This document shows positions 42,906-51,792 of a DNA stretch of 64,000 nt, one piece after another. A program made the translations under genes and the position numbers. The number at the start of each line of letters is the position of its first letter. Position 1 is the stretch's first letter. The stretch is from positions 1-64,000 of the forward strand of contig CAYHYZ010000001.1 of assembly GCA_964360995.1 (NCBI GenBank), read 5' to 3'. This DNA is from CAYHBS01 sp964360995 (GTDB taxonomy: Bacteria; Patescibacteriota; Minisyncoccia; Ryanbacterales; HO2-45-13). The notes beneath the pieces were generated by a model. It worked only from the letters and a program-made list of their open reading frames with translations. It ran no database searches and was not told where the DNA came from.

Positions 42906-43289
42906 ATGCGCGAGAGACAAGAGTATTCACTCGCACTCGCTATATTTAATTCTCGATTTATTCGCGCGGTGCTCGTGCTTGTATTGCTGACGCTCGGATG
43001 GAAAGTAACGGGCAGCGTAGGGGCGTATATGGAGTGGCAGAAAGAGGAGCGCGAAGCAATGGCTGTACAGGCGCAGTTGCTGAAACGTAAGGAAGACGTG
43101 CAAAAAAAACTTGATATGCTCGCGTCCCCCACAGAAAAAGAAATTGTGGTGAGGCAAGAATTTGTACTCAAAGAGCCTGGGGAGGAAACGGTAGTAATTA
43201 TTGATGAAGGTATTGAGAGTGCGGCAACGATTACACAAGTATTGCCGTGGTATAAGCGTATGTGGTTATGGATGCATTTCGGAAAGTGA
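42906..43289 (+). CDS. FtsB/DivIC-like septum formation protein
   Basis: 127 residues. A short cytoplasmic start, one membrane helix ('FIRAVLVLVLLTLGWKVTGS'), then a coiled coil ('EREAMAVQAQLLKRKEDVQKK') and the family's 'ASPTEKEIVVRQEFVLKEPGE' segment. DivIC/FtsB proteins form a complex with FtsL and FtsQ in the divisome. The following gene starts 27 nt before this one ends. Confidence 0.85.
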   Translation: MRERQEYSLALAIFNSRFIRAVLVLVLLTLGWKVTGSVGAYMEWQKEEREAMAVQAQLLKRKEDVQKKLDMLASPTEKEIVVRQEFVLKEPGEETVVIIDEGIESAATITQVLPWYKRMWLWMHFGK

Positions 43290-43978
43290 AGCGCTCCCTT
43301 GGCGTAGGCCTTGGCGACGCACAATCTTATGAATTTGGAGCACAAAATCCCGCACCAAACGCGGAGTTTAATGCCAACCGTCAGGGAAACAAAAGTGACT
43401 GGCGTTTTGGTGCGCGGATAAAAGGAGTCATTTTGCTCGTCCTTGTGGTGGTTGGGCTGGGATTTTTCTTCGTGGACCGTATTTCTTCACGTTATGCGTT
43501 AGCCACAGTCAATGGGCAGGAAATTAGTTACGCGGATTGGCAAATTTTTAGAGATGCATTTGAATCGTATCGCGCTACGCTTTCGAAACAGGGAGGAAAT
43601 ACTGAAGCATCAAAAGCGTTGGAGCAACTTTCAGCGGGAGATATTGACCGCATGACGCTTGAGCAAATGATTGGACAGGTGATATTGCACGAGCATCTCA
43701 CGCAAGAATTCGGACTTCGCGCAGAAGACATGGTACGCTCTGGGCTCAAAAAAGCGCGCGCCACGAGCGGAGATTCTGCGGAGAGATCGGACGCTCCGCT
43801 GTCTACATTTGAACAATTGGTGCTTGTGCCGCAAATCGAACGCGCGGTCGCAAGTGAACTCGTGCGTAGTAATGGTGGAGATTTTTCCAAGTGGACTTTA
43901 GGGCATCTTGCCGAGGCAACGGTGAGTGTGAGATGGTATACGTATAAATGGGAGAATGGTACGCTCAAAAAGAAATAA
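43262..43978 (+). CDS. Membrane-anchored SurA-N-like protein
   Basis: 238 residues; GTG/ATG start at 43262 or 43268. A cytoplasmic segment, one membrane helix at about 57-75 ('GVILLVLVVVGLGFFFVDRI'), and an outer domain 'YALATVNGQEISYADWQIFRD' typical of the N-terminal helical domain of SurA/PrsA-type foldases ('VNGxxIS'). No rotamase (parvulin) domain follows. Probably a chaperone-like envelope protein. It overlaps the FtsB-like gene, and tRNA-Gly starts 1 nt after its stop. Confidence 0.7.
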   Translation: MVMDAFRKVKRSLGVGLGDAQSYEFGAQNPAPNAEFNANRQGNKSDWRFGARIKGVILLVLVVVGLGFFFVDRISSRYALATVNGQEISYADWQIFRDAFESYRATLSKQGGNTEASKALEQLSAGDIDRMTLEQMIGQVILHEHLTQEFGLRAEDMVRSGLKKARATSGDSAERSDAPLSTFEQLVLVPQIERAVASELVRSNGGDFSKWTLGHLAEATVSVRWYTYKWENGTLKKK

Positions 43979-43979
43979 T

Positions 43980-44050
43980 GCGGAATTGGTTTAGTGGTAG
44001 GACGCGACCTTCCCAAGGTTGAGGCGCGGGTTCGATTCCCGCATTCCGCA
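43980..44050 (+). tRNA. tRNA-Gly (anticodon CCC)
   Basis: Acceptor GCGGAAT/ATTCCGC, D-arm GTTT..GGAC, anticodon stem CGACC/GGTTG around TTCCCAA, T-arm GCGGG-TTCGATT-CCCGC, discriminator A. CCA not encoded. It begins 1 nt after the previous stop codon. Partial copies of its 3' end occur at 44212-44224, 44445-44460 and 45243-45252. Confidence 0.94.
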
Positions 44051-44094
44051 CAGCATATAAATACCGTCTGACATCAGGCGGTATTTATATGCTG
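44051..44094 (+). terminator. Long hairpin directly after tRNA-Gly
   Basis: CAGCATATAAATACCGTCTGA pairs with TCAGGCGGTATTTATATGCTG (one G-U) with a 2-nt loop. Probably ends the tRNA transcript. Confidence 0.75.
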
Positions 44095-44140
44095 ATATAT
44101 GGTGAACGGGAATCGAACGGAACTTTTGTGCTGCCGGTGG

Positions 44141-44224
44141 CAGATGAAGCAAAAGTCAGTGGCTCCGGATGAGCGCCGACTCGTAGAGGGAAGGCGCGAA
44201 GGAGGAGGATTCCCGCATTCCGCA
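44141..44224 (+). repeat. Repeat copy 1, ending in tRNA-Gly 3'-end sequence
   Basis: Its first 31 nt (from CAGATGAAGCAAAAGTCAGT) are identical to 45149-45179, and the next ~45 nt are closely similar. It ends GATTCCCGCATTCCGCA, matching the last 17 nt of tRNA-Gly. Together with copy 2 it brackets the zinc-ribbon gene. Confidence 0.8.
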
Positions 44225-44225
44225 C

Positions 44226-44274
44226 CAATGTTGCCCAAATAACACCGAAAGGTGTTTTTTGGTTCGCAACATTG
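44226..44274 (+). terminator. Nested hairpin with U-tract
   Basis: Inner AACACC-GAAA-GGTGTT followed by TTTT, inside an outer pair CAATGTTG / CAACATTG. Between it and the gene at 44499 lie a degenerate third copy of the tRNA 3' end (44445-44460) and nothing else recognised. Confidence 0.65.
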
Positions 44275-44498
44275 AGTGCCCCGACAACACGTCGGGGCTT
44301 TGTTGAAAGTAAGAGCAAACAAATTGCTTTGTTTGCGTCGAGAATCGAAGGCCGGAGTATCTCGCCGCAGGCGAGCACGAGGAGGGGTCGAGAGTACTTA
44401 GCGAAGAAGGAGTGTAGCGACTGATGAGTTTAGTAACTCGTGACCGATTCCCACATTTCGCAAAGAAAAAAATACTTAATATACTATGTATATATATT

Positions 44499-45119
44499 AT
44501 GCAGTGTCCGAACGACAACATTAAGATGCACCCAGTGAGGTTGGAATCACACTATGGGCTTCGAGTTGATCTTGATCAGTGCGCCTTGTGTGGTGGCATT
44601 TGGTTTGATAAGTCAGAATTACATAGAATCAAACAAGGTGAAACAAAAAAAATTGATTTGCTGGACAGTAGAATATTTAGAGAAATTACTCATATTAAAC
44701 GTGAAAAACTTTTGTGCCCACGGGATAACTCTAAACTTGTGAAGTTCGAGGATCGTTATTTTCTCAAGGATATTATTCTAGTGCGTTGCACGGCATGTGA
44801 TGGGCAATGGCTAAATCGTGGTGAATTTACTAAATATCAAAAGGCTCGGCAAGAATCACCGAAGCCTAAAGAAAAAAATGCAGAGGATAAAATATTTGAC
44901 GCTAGAATTGAGCGCATACTTGCGCGGCACAGCACTAGAGGAGCAGCCGATGTCATGGGAAAAGTTGGAAAATTTTTATCTACACCTATTACCCGTTATC
45001 CAATCGGCACACCACTTTCCGCTCTGTACGGAGCGAGCGTATCTGAAAGGCAGGAGCTGAACTATACCACTAATATCATAGTTGCCATTTTAAGCTCCGT
45101 GATTAGAAAAAGACCGTGA
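44499..45119 (+). CDS. Zinc-ribbon (zf-TFIIB type) protein in a repeat-flanked cassette
   Basis: 206 residues from 'MQCPNDNIKMHPVRLESHYG'. Two zf-TFIIB ribbons: 'CPND...CALCGGIWFDKSELHR' (residues 3-45) and 'LCPRDNSKL...CTACDGQWLNRGEF' (about 70-110). The C-terminal third has no motif. Such ribbons occur in small bacterial proteins of unknown function and probably bind nucleic acid or protein. The DNA is clearly more AT-rich than its neighbours, and the gene is flanked by repeats containing tRNA-Gly 3'-end sequence, suggesting horizontal acquisition. Confidence 0.75.
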   Translation: MQCPNDNIKMHPVRLESHYGLRVDLDQCALCGGIWFDKSELHRIKQGETKKIDLLDSRIFREITHIKREKLLCPRDNSKLVKFEDRYFLKDIILVRCTACDGQWLNRGEFTKYQKARQESPKPKEKNAEDKIFDARIERILARHSTRGAADVMGKVGKFLSTPITRYPIGTPLSALYGASVSERQELNYTTNIIVAILSSVIRKRP

Positions 45120-45148
45120 TACTATCGCCGTCGACGCTTTGATGTGAC

Positions 45149-45252
45149 CAGATGAAGCAAAAGTCAGTGGCTCCGGATGTACACCGACTCGAAGAGGGAA
45201 GGAGGGAAGGAGGGAGGAGGATTCCCCTGCCGGCAGGTAGGCGCATTCCGCA
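45149..45252 (+). repeat. Repeat copy 2, ending in tRNA-Gly 3'-end sequence
   Basis: Same 31-nt start as copy 1, then a G/A-rich stretch. Its tRNA-like end is split by an insert containing the palindrome CCTGCCGGCAGG before GCATTCCGCA. Confidence 0.78.
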
Positions 45253-45306
45253 CACATTAATTGCTCGTTTTCTACGGTACCCACATTCATGGGTTATTTA
45301 TTCATC

Positions 45307-45315
45307 TGCTATAAT
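45307..45315 (+). promoter_or_regulatory. Extended -10 promoter of the surface cluster
   Basis: TGC-TATAAT ending 6 nt before the ATG at 45322. Confidence 0.78.
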
Positions 45316-45321
45316 GCTTCT

Positions 45322-47085
45322 ATGAACATGGGGTATTTCATTCCCTCTTTTTCGGTTAAAAAGTACGCGACAAAAGGCGTTGCGCTGCTTATGTCTATCG
45401 TTGTGGTCGCTCTGGTCCTTCTCCATCGGGTGGGCCCAGTAAGCGCAGACGTAGCTACGTTTTTTCCAGAAACGTGTCTGGGGGGATGGCAGAATCCGCA
45501 GTACGCCGCGAACACACCTAATGTTGTGGCAGGATTAGCGGAAGAATTTACTGAAAATAACTCGGCAACGATCGTTGATACTATTTCGCAATTATTTTGC
45601 GGCGAATTTTCCGGCGAAATCCCCGAAAACGCAATTCACAAGAAGGTAACGTTAAAATTTTCCTGGGCGTTAGCAAGTCCTGAAAGTGAAGCTACTGACA
45701 CGGCATCGACGACCCCAGCATTTGAGTCGAGCACGTCAACGAATGCCACAAATGGATCGCCAGACTATACCGGCGCTCCAGCCGCAGTATCTGTGCCCCT
45801 GCTGTCTGAAGCGCTAGCAACGTCCACGGAGACGAGCGTGGAAAATTCTATCGTTGAGCAAGTGGTGGTCGCAACGTCGACCATTTCCGATGGAGATACC
45901 GTTTCCGCGCCGAGTGAGGCTGACCTAGACTCTTCCGAAGTTCCGTCAACAGCAGATGACATGGCTGAGTCCGCCGAACCGGGGTCCCCAGAGTTCACGT
46001 CCACCACCGAGTCAGCACCCGCAGAACCAGCGTCTGCGGAACCTGTGCCGGACGTATCTTTTTTTCAACAATATATTTTTAGGAGCGCACACGCGCAGGA
46101 AACGGAAAGCGGACAGCAAGAGAATATTAATGTGGTTGCTACGCCAAGTGCCGACACTGCATCATCCACTGCCGCCACCGCGAGCACTTCAGTTTCAGAA
46201 ATTCCTGCGGGCTCGATTTTGGAAGTACGCTATACCGTTGATGGAGAGCACTGGGAGTCGCTTGGATACGTCTCACGCCTCGGGCCTGATGTAAGTTTTG
46301 AAATACCAGTTTCGGTGGTGAACTCTATTGCCACACTCTCAAATGTCCAAATTGCACTGCACACGCTTTCGTCGATTGATACGGTCCCGATGATATACGT
46401 AGACGCGATGTGGCTTGATATTGAGTACGAGGTCCCGAGAGAAGTGCCAACATATTCTGATGAGGGTGTCGCGTCGGTATCCTTGAGCGTGCGCCCTGCC
46501 GAAGGGGTGATTGAGATTATTGAACCGGAGTATCTGTCGGATGTGAGCTCGACTACTCCTCCCGCATCTACGACTGAAGGCACGTTCAATGGCAGTAGTG
46601 GCGGTGGAGGCACTACAAATAGTAGTGGTATCAGCGGTGGGAATGGAGGAGGGGAGGCAAATGTGTATGACGAGGATGTGCGCGCAACGTCCTCGACGTT
46701 CACATTATTTTCAGATGCTCCCGCATCTCGCGTGTTTAGCGCCGCCCTCACCGTTGATGCGAATGCGGAGCATTCGTGCGCAATGGCGCGGTACCATATT
46801 GATATATCGGCAGTATCGCAAGCAGAAACGCGCGTGATTTTGCGTCCGGATGGCGCGGGGCCATATACGTTAACAATAGGAAGTTTGCCGGGAGGTATTG
46901 ATTTGCGATTTATTGAAGGAGATCCGTACCAATATCAACCACGCACTGAAGAATTTGCCCTAAATATGATGGTGTATAAATCCGAGCACGCACGTATAGG
47001 AGATTTTAACGTGCCGATTATCTACACGAAAAAAGGGGCACAAGACTCATCAGTCATTTGCAAGCTAAATATCATCAATCAATGA
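45322..47085 (+). CDS. Secreted Ser/Thr/Glu-rich surface protein
   Basis: 587 residues from 'MNMGYFIPSFSVKKYATKG'. A signal/anchor helix lies at about 18-36 ('ALLMSIVVVALVLLHRVGPV'). Long low-complexity stretches rich in Ser, Thr, Ala and Glu (about 130-260) are followed by 'FFQQYIFRSAHAQET', two beta-rich segments, a Gly/Ser linker ('GSSGGGGTTNSSGISGGNGG') and a C-terminal beta domain. No enzymatic motif. The start is set by the extended -10. The next gene overlaps by 4 nt (ATGA), and the whole run to 54288 encodes surface proteins. Confidence 0.65.
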   Translation: MNMGYFIPSFSVKKYATKGVALLMSIVVVALVLLHRVGPVSADVATFFPETCLGGWQNPQYAANTPNVVAGLAEEFTENNSATIVDTISQLFCGEFSGEIPENAIHKKVTLKFSWALASPESEATDTASTTPAFESSTSTNATNGSPDYTGAPAAVSVPLLSEALATSTETSVENSIVEQVVVATSTISDGDTVSAPSEADLDSSEVPSTADDMAESAEPGSPEFTSTTESAPAEPASAEPVPDVSFFQQYIFRSAHAQETESGQQENINVVATPSADTASSTAATASTSVSEIPAGSILEVRYTVDGEHWESLGYVSRLGPDVSFEIPVSVVNSIATLSNVQIALHTLSSIDTVPMIYVDAMWLDIEYEVPREVPTYSDEGVASVSLSVRPAEGVIEIIEPEYLSDVSSTTPPASTTEGTFNGSSGGGGTTNSSGISGGNGGGEANVYDEDVRATSSTFTLFSDAPASRVFSAALTVDANAEHSCAMARYHIDISAVSQAETRVILRPDGAGPYTLTIGSLPGGIDLRFIEGDPYQYQPRTEEFALNMMVYKSEHARIGDFNVPIIYTKKGAQDSSVICKLNIINQ

Positions 47086-48968
47086 GTCTGAAGGTTTTTC
47101 TAAGGTACCTATTCATGAGTGTATTTGTATTCGTGTGGATATTTTCAGGATGGCCGCAATTTTTCCGCCTTCCTCCGAGTGTTTCGAATGTCGAAGCGGC
47201 GATCTCCGGAGTAACCGCGCGCGGATCAAACACGGTCGGAACCGGATCAAATGCATCACTTGCTGTTTCTCCTTCTGGAAACGTGGTCACCGATAAGTTA
47301 CTTTTTGTGGCAGTGACGGCGGACAATATTGGTACGGCAGATGGGTGTGGTGGATCAGAACATTCGCTGAAAGATACCGATAATCACGCATGGGTAAAAA
47401 TATTTGAGTGTATCGAAACTGACGGGTCTGCTGATGACGGAAATACCACTTCACTGTTTGTCACAAAAGCGACCACGACCATTAGTACGACCGATGTGAT
47501 TACCGTCACATTTAGTTCAGCACGTACAGACGCCATCATCAGTTTAGTGGAGGTAACCTTTGGAGCCGGGAAAACATTCGCTATTGCGCAGACTGGCGTG
47601 GGGCAAAACGCGCTTTCTGCAACGATTTCGGTCACGTCACGCGAATATTTACTGTTTGGGCTGTTGGGTGCGGAAGGTGAGGACACCGCAAAGACCCCAG
47701 ACGCGGGAGGCGTGTACGGAGAAAATCACGATCTCATCTCCACAAGTAGCGGGCTTCCTGCGGTGAATGTACAGCAACACGTACAGACCAATATCGCGAC
47801 ACTCACTGGAGACACGGTAGATACGGCAGACATTACCTATACGAATGCCCTGCAAACACTCACTGCCGTGTACGAGGTGGACGATCCCACATATGCGCAG
47901 TCCAACTATCGGTTTTTCAATAACGCAGACTCTACCGATGTCGGCTCTGTGCTCGCGGGTGAAGGCGCGTCCGCCACGCTTGCTACGGCAGGGGCTGCGT
48001 TTCGCTTGCGACTACTCTTGCATGTGGGGGGGACAGGAAGCATTTTGTACCAAAGCGGCCAATATTTTAAGCTGCAATTTGCCGCGCGTTCCGGAGATTG
48101 TGACACAGGGTTTTCTGGAGAAACATATGCGGACGTTACGGCGGCAACGGTGCTTGCATATAACGATAACGCAACACCAACAGATGGATCCAATTTGACG
48201 TCTAACGGGAACGATCCTACTCATACGGGGCACAACGTCAACAATCAGACATATGAAGAAGCAAATGATTTTACTAATTCACGCTTTAATGTTCCCACTG
48301 GGGATGATAGTCAGTGGGATTTTTCACTCAAAGATAATGGAGCTCCTCCGGGCACGACATACTGTTTTCGTGTGGTAAAATCCAATGGTACACAGATTAC
48401 GACGTACACCGTGATTCCGGAAATTGCTACTGCAGCTTCATCATTGACGTTCGTGGTCTCGACCAATGTATTCCAAAATTTTGCTCCCGGTACACCAGTA
48501 TTTGCAACCACAACATTGAGCGTGGAGACAAACAACGCTGCGGGGTGGAATGTGACAGTCGTGCGAGATGATGGAGATACTACGCTCGATCTTGACTCGG
48601 ACGCAACAACGAATATTACTGATCAAACAGCGTGGTCGCCCGGAGCCGCAACCACATCAGCTGGAAACTCGGTGCGCATTGCTACGTTCGATAACTCGGG
48701 GGATATACTTGCATTTCGTGTGATGACCGCGAGCGGATCCGTGCCATTTCGCGCATCCACGTGGTGGGGGGCGATTGATGAGTATATTGATAATGCGAGC
48801 TCCTTGTGGGCGGGGCTACCAAGTACCGCAAAACAAATAGGGAATACAAATGTGACTTCTGGCGGCGCTCCGATGCTTAACACCGTTCTCTATTATCTGG
48901 ACGTACCAGTCTCACAAAAAGCAGGAGCATATTCAGGAACCATTACGTATACGGCGACAGCAAATTAA
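47082..48968 (+). CDS. Secreted beta-rich surface protein, paralogue of the next gene at its C terminus
   Basis: 628 residues. A signal helix at about 10-22 is followed by a lectin-like beta domain ('ISGVTARGSNTVGTGSN'..), a middle domain with 'YRFFNNADSTDVGSVLAGEG', and a C-terminal ~190-residue domain beginning 'SLTFVVSTNVFQNFAPGTPV' and ending 'GAYSGTITYTATAN'. That last domain recurs alone in the next gene and resembles WxL-type or spore-coat-U-type surface modules. Trp-rich motifs 'AGWNVTV' and 'STWWGAID' are conserved in both. Translationally coupled to the gene before it. Confidence 0.65.
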   Translation: MSLKVFLRYLFMSVFVFVWIFSGWPQFFRLPPSVSNVEAAISGVTARGSNTVGTGSNASLAVSPSGNVVTDKLLFVAVTADNIGTADGCGGSEHSLKDTDNHAWVKIFECIETDGSADDGNTTSLFVTKATTTISTTDVITVTFSSARTDAIISLVEVTFGAGKTFAIAQTGVGQNALSATISVTSREYLLFGLLGAEGEDTAKTPDAGGVYGENHDLISTSSGLPAVNVQQHVQTNIATLTGDTVDTADITYTNALQTLTAVYEVDDPTYAQSNYRFFNNADSTDVGSVLAGEGASATLATAGAAFRLRLLLHVGGTGSILYQSGQYFKLQFAARSGDCDTGFSGETYADVTAATVLAYNDNATPTDGSNLTSNGNDPTHTGHNVNNQTYEEANDFTNSRFNVPTGDDSQWDFSLKDNGAPPGTTYCFRVVKSNGTQITTYTVIPEIATAASSLTFVVSTNVFQNFAPGTPVFATTTLSVETNNAAGWNVTVVRDDGDTTLDLDSDATTNITDQTAWSPGAATTSAGNSVRIATFDNSGDILAFRVMTASGSVPFRASTWWGAIDEYIDNASSLWAGLPSTAKQIGNTNVTSGGAPMLNTVLYYLDVPVSQKAGAYSGTITYTATAN

Positions 48969-49023
48969 CAAGCAATGATATCCACACGTAATCACGATCG
49001 TATCAACATAGCGGTGCGTACCA

Positions 49024-49032
49024 TGATACAAT
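49024..49032 (+). promoter_or_regulatory. Extended -10 box upstream of the short paralogue
   Basis: TGA-TACAAT, 15 nt before the ATG, giving a leader of about 8 nt. Confidence 0.55.
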
Positions 49033-49047
49033 AAAAAACAACGAGTT

Positions 49048-49743
49048 ATGAGTTACTTTCGATCATTGGTTTACATACACAATGAAGATCGCGCGCAGTT
49101 GTTTGTTGCTATTGCGTTAGTGATGGCACTGCTGTTTGGACTATATGGAACGTATGCCTATGGAGAGGCGGTGAGTTTGACCGTGACTGTACAAACCGCG
49201 CTGTCGTTTACGACATCTTCAGATTATTTTGGGAACTTCACTCCGGGTACCGCAAAATTTGCGACAACCACGCTTTCGGTGACCACCAACAACGTCGCAG
49301 GATGGAATATTATTCTCTCTGGAGATGACCAAAGCCCAACGAATACCGTCTGCGATCTGAATAGTGATGCATCCGTTGGTCTTACGGATCAATTAGAGTG
49401 GATCGCCGGTGCCGCCACCACATCAGCGGGGAATGCGGTACGAATTGCGACGCTTGATTCGAGCGCGGACGTACTTGCATTTCGTGTGATGACCGCGAGC
49501 GGATCCGTGCCATTTCGCGCTGGGACTTGGTGGGGGACCACCGACGACTACGCCGACGCCGCAACCACGCTGTGGGCAGGTATTGCGAGTTCGACAGGGT
49601 CCCGACAAATTGGAAATGCGGGTACCGGATCATATAGCGCTTCTACACACTTAAATACGGTACTCTACTATCTCGACGCACCGTCAACGCAGCAATCCGG
49701 AGCCTATACCTGCCCCTTGACCTATACTGCAACTGGCAACTAA
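49048..49743 (+). CDS. Short secreted surface protein (WxL-like module)
   Basis: 231 residues. N-terminal anchor helix ('LFVAIALVMALLFGLYGTYA'), then a single domain 'SLTVTVQTALSFTTSSDYFG' to 'GAYTCPLTYTATGN', paralogous to the end of the preceding protein. A 49-nt stretch of DNA (49472-49520) is identical to 48706-48754, pointing to recent gene conversion. It may be a secreted module that binds the DUF916-like protein encoded next, by analogy with WxL loci; the WxL motif itself is not clear. Confidence 0.65.
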   Translation: MSYFRSLVYIHNEDRAQLFVAIALVMALLFGLYGTYAYGEAVSLTVTVQTALSFTTSSDYFGNFTPGTAKFATTTLSVTTNNVAGWNIILSGDDQSPTNTVCDLNSDASVGLTDQLEWIAGAATTSAGNAVRIATLDSSADVLAFRVMTASGSVPFRAGTWWGTTDDYADAATTLWAGIASSTGSRQIGNAGTGSYSASTHLNTVLYYLDAPSTQQSGAYTCPLTYTATGN

Positions 49744-49796
49744 TATTGAGCTTGCCGGGGCAGCTTCCTTTCCGATTAGGGGATTCACTCTCTTGA

Positions 49797-50711
49797 ATGA
49801 ATATTCGCGCAACTGGGCTTATCATCGCTGTGCTTACCACTGTTTTTTTTGCGCCCACGTTTCAATGGGTACATGCAGACGCGGGGTTGAGTATTCAACC
49901 AATTAAAGTATCACAAACATTGAGGCCCGGTGATGAGGTCACTGGATTTTTTTCGCTGACAAATGCGGGGAGTGAGCGAGTAGAAGTGACGCTCACGGTT
50001 GAAGATTTTGTACCGACGGCCGGAACACCTAATATCAATTTTATCGGTCGAGCCGAGGGCGTCACCACGGTTCGGGACTGGATTACACTGGGAAACGAAT
50101 TGGTGTTTCAATTTGATCCGGGGGCATCACGGCAAATTCCGTTTACCATTACAGCGCCTCCCACTGCAGAGCCCGGAAGTCACTTTGGCGTGGTATTTTT
50201 TAAGGCAACACAGATTGACGCCGCGGGACAGATAAAAGTAGGAACCCGAGTGGGATCTTTGATATTTATTACTGTTCCGGGGAATCAATTACAAAAAGGG
50301 AAGATTATAGACTTTTCTGCGCCAGTATTTTCCCAGCGCGCCCCTGTGCCATTTAAAATCAAATTTGAAAATACGGGCACCGTGCACTATGAGCCGAAAG
50401 GAGAAGTGGTAGTGAAAAATATTTTTGGGCGCGAAGTAGGTGTGGTTCCAGTTGCGGGGTACGCGGTGCTTCCCACGGGCGTGAGGGATTTGGACGTTGC
50501 GTGGGATCCTGAAAAAATAGCCATTGGCCGCTACACTGCGTCCGCAGCCATTTACGACGGGGAGGGCAACGCACTCACGACGCAAGAACTTTCATTTTAT
50601 GTTATTCCGGTGTACTTGATACTCGGAATCATTGCGGGTGTATTTGTTATTTTTCGCATACTGCTATTCATCAAGCGACGCATTCGCATACAAGTGGTGC
50701 CGAATAGTTGA
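49797..50711 (+). CDS. DUF916-like (WxL-interacting type) protein with C-terminal membrane anchor
   Basis: 304 residues. A signal peptide ends near 'WVHADAG'. The N-terminal beta-sandwich 'LSIQPIKVSQTLRPGDEVTG' to 'ITAPPTAEPGSHFGVVFF' matches the DUF916 pattern found in WxL-interacting proteins. A second beta domain ends around residue 262. The C-terminal helix 'VYLILGIIAGVFVIFRILLF' is followed by Arg/Lys-rich residues, so it is anchored in the membrane facing out. In Gram-positives DUF916 proteins hold WxL proteins at the surface. Assignment by pattern only. Confidence 0.7.
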   Translation: MNIRATGLIIAVLTTVFFAPTFQWVHADAGLSIQPIKVSQTLRPGDEVTGFFSLTNAGSERVEVTLTVEDFVPTAGTPNINFIGRAEGVTTVRDWITLGNELVFQFDPGASRQIPFTITAPPTAEPGSHFGVVFFKATQIDAAGQIKVGTRVGSLIFITVPGNQLQKGKIIDFSAPVFSQRAPVPFKIKFENTGTVHYEPKGEVVVKNIFGREVGVVPVAGYAVLPTGVRDLDVAWDPEKIAIGRYTASAAIYDGEGNALTTQELSFYVIPVYLILGIIAGVFVIFRILLFIKRRIRIQVVPNS

Positions 50712-50714
50712 TGC

Positions 50715-51791
50715 ATGTCGTTGATAGACAAAGTGTCCTGGGCGGCAACACTCCCTCGCTTACTCGGTAGTCAGATTTCTCTACCGTATATTGGAATTAC
50801 CACGGTTTTTTTTATTTTCCCGTTCATATTATGGTCGCTCGCACAGGTTGTAGGAGTCGTGAATGATGCACGCGCAACGACTATCCAAGTGACGATCATC
50901 GGAAGTTACACATGCAATGATACGATAGATAATGACGGAGATTCACTGGTTGATTATCCTGCAGACACCGGCTGTGAATCTACGACAGATACAGATGAGT
51001 ATAATGCACCGCCACCAAGTGGTGGTGGTGGTGGGGGGGGTGGTGGTGGTAGTGGGAGCGGATTTACACTTCCTACCGGTGTTATTTTTCGCGGAAAAGC
51101 ATATCCCGGAAGTTACGTCGCACTGTTAAAAGATTCGCAGTCCGTTGCGGTTTCAAAAGCGGGACCAGATGCGAATTTTGAAATTGCGCTTACCGGGCTT
51201 TCCGGAGGAGTGTACTCATTTAGTATATGGTCCGCGGATGCAAACAATCTCCGATCCACGAACCAAACATTTAGCGTTACAATTACTTCGGGCGTGACCA
51301 CGGTGATCAGCGGCATATTTATTCCGCCCACCATTGCTGTCGATAAATCAGAAGTCAAACATGGCGATGTCATTACGTTTTTTGGTGCTTCTGCGCCAAG
51401 CGCAGGGATCACATTGATAGTAAATTCAGAACCCGAAATTATGAAAAACACCACCGCAGGGAGCGATGGACTCTGGTCGCACCAGTTCGATACGTTAGCG
51501 CTCACTAAAGGCGCACATAGTGGAAAATCACGAGCGAACAAAGATGGTCTCATCACAGATTTTTCTGCATCGGTTGGGTTTATTGTTGGCGTGGAAAATG
51601 TCATCGCCGAACCACCAAAAGACATCACAAAAGGCGAAGTAAATAATGATGGTCGCGTGAATATTGTTGATTTTTCAATCGCCGCATATTGGTTTGGTCG
51701 CCCCAACCCACCCACAAACGTGGATTTGAATAAAGATGGAAAATTAAATTTGGTTGATTTTTCTATTATGGCGTTTTATTGGACTGGATAG
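50715..51791 (+). CDS. Dockerin-domain surface protein
   Basis: 358 residues. An N-terminal hydrophobic helix (~25-45) is followed by 'NDTIDNDGDSLVDYPADTGC', a Ca2+-loop motif common in secreted proteins, a poly-Gly/Ser linker, two beta-sandwich domains (~115-290), and a C-terminal type I dockerin: 'GEVNNDGRVNIVDFSIAAYW' and 'VDLNKDGKLNLVDFSIMAFY'. The second loop has the full D-x-N-x-D-G-x-x-x-x-x-D pattern; the first begins with Glu instead of Asp. Dockerins bind cohesins, and two cohesin-like proteins are encoded immediately downstream. Confidence 0.85.
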   Translation: MSLIDKVSWAATLPRLLGSQISLPYIGITTVFFIFPFILWSLAQVVGVVNDARATTIQVTIIGSYTCNDTIDNDGDSLVDYPADTGCESTTDTDEYNAPPPSGGGGGGGGGGSGSGFTLPTGVIFRGKAYPGSYVALLKDSQSVAVSKAGPDANFEIALTGLSGGVYSFSIWSADANNLRSTNQTFSVTITSGVTTVISGIFIPPTIAVDKSEVKHGDVITFFGASAPSAGITLIVNSEPEIMKNTTAGSDGLWSHQFDTLALTKGAHSGKSRANKDGLITDFSASVGFIVGVENVIAEPPKDITKGEVNNDGRVNIVDFSIAAYWFGRPNPPTNVDLNKDGKLNLVDFSIMAFYWTG

Positions 51792-51792
51792 T

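Noticed and set aside
44074..44322. Minus-strand frames in both tRNA-Gly repeats sharing 'FPLRVGxHPEPLTFASS'
   Set aside because: They lie in repeat DNA overlapping tRNA-like sequence, lack starts and domains, and are explained by nucleotide repeat conservation.
47082..49743. Firm naming of the paralogous modules as WxL domains
   Set aside because: The diagnostic W-x-L motif is not evident; only the neighbouring DUF916-like gene and overall layout suggest it, so it is kept as 'WxL-like'.
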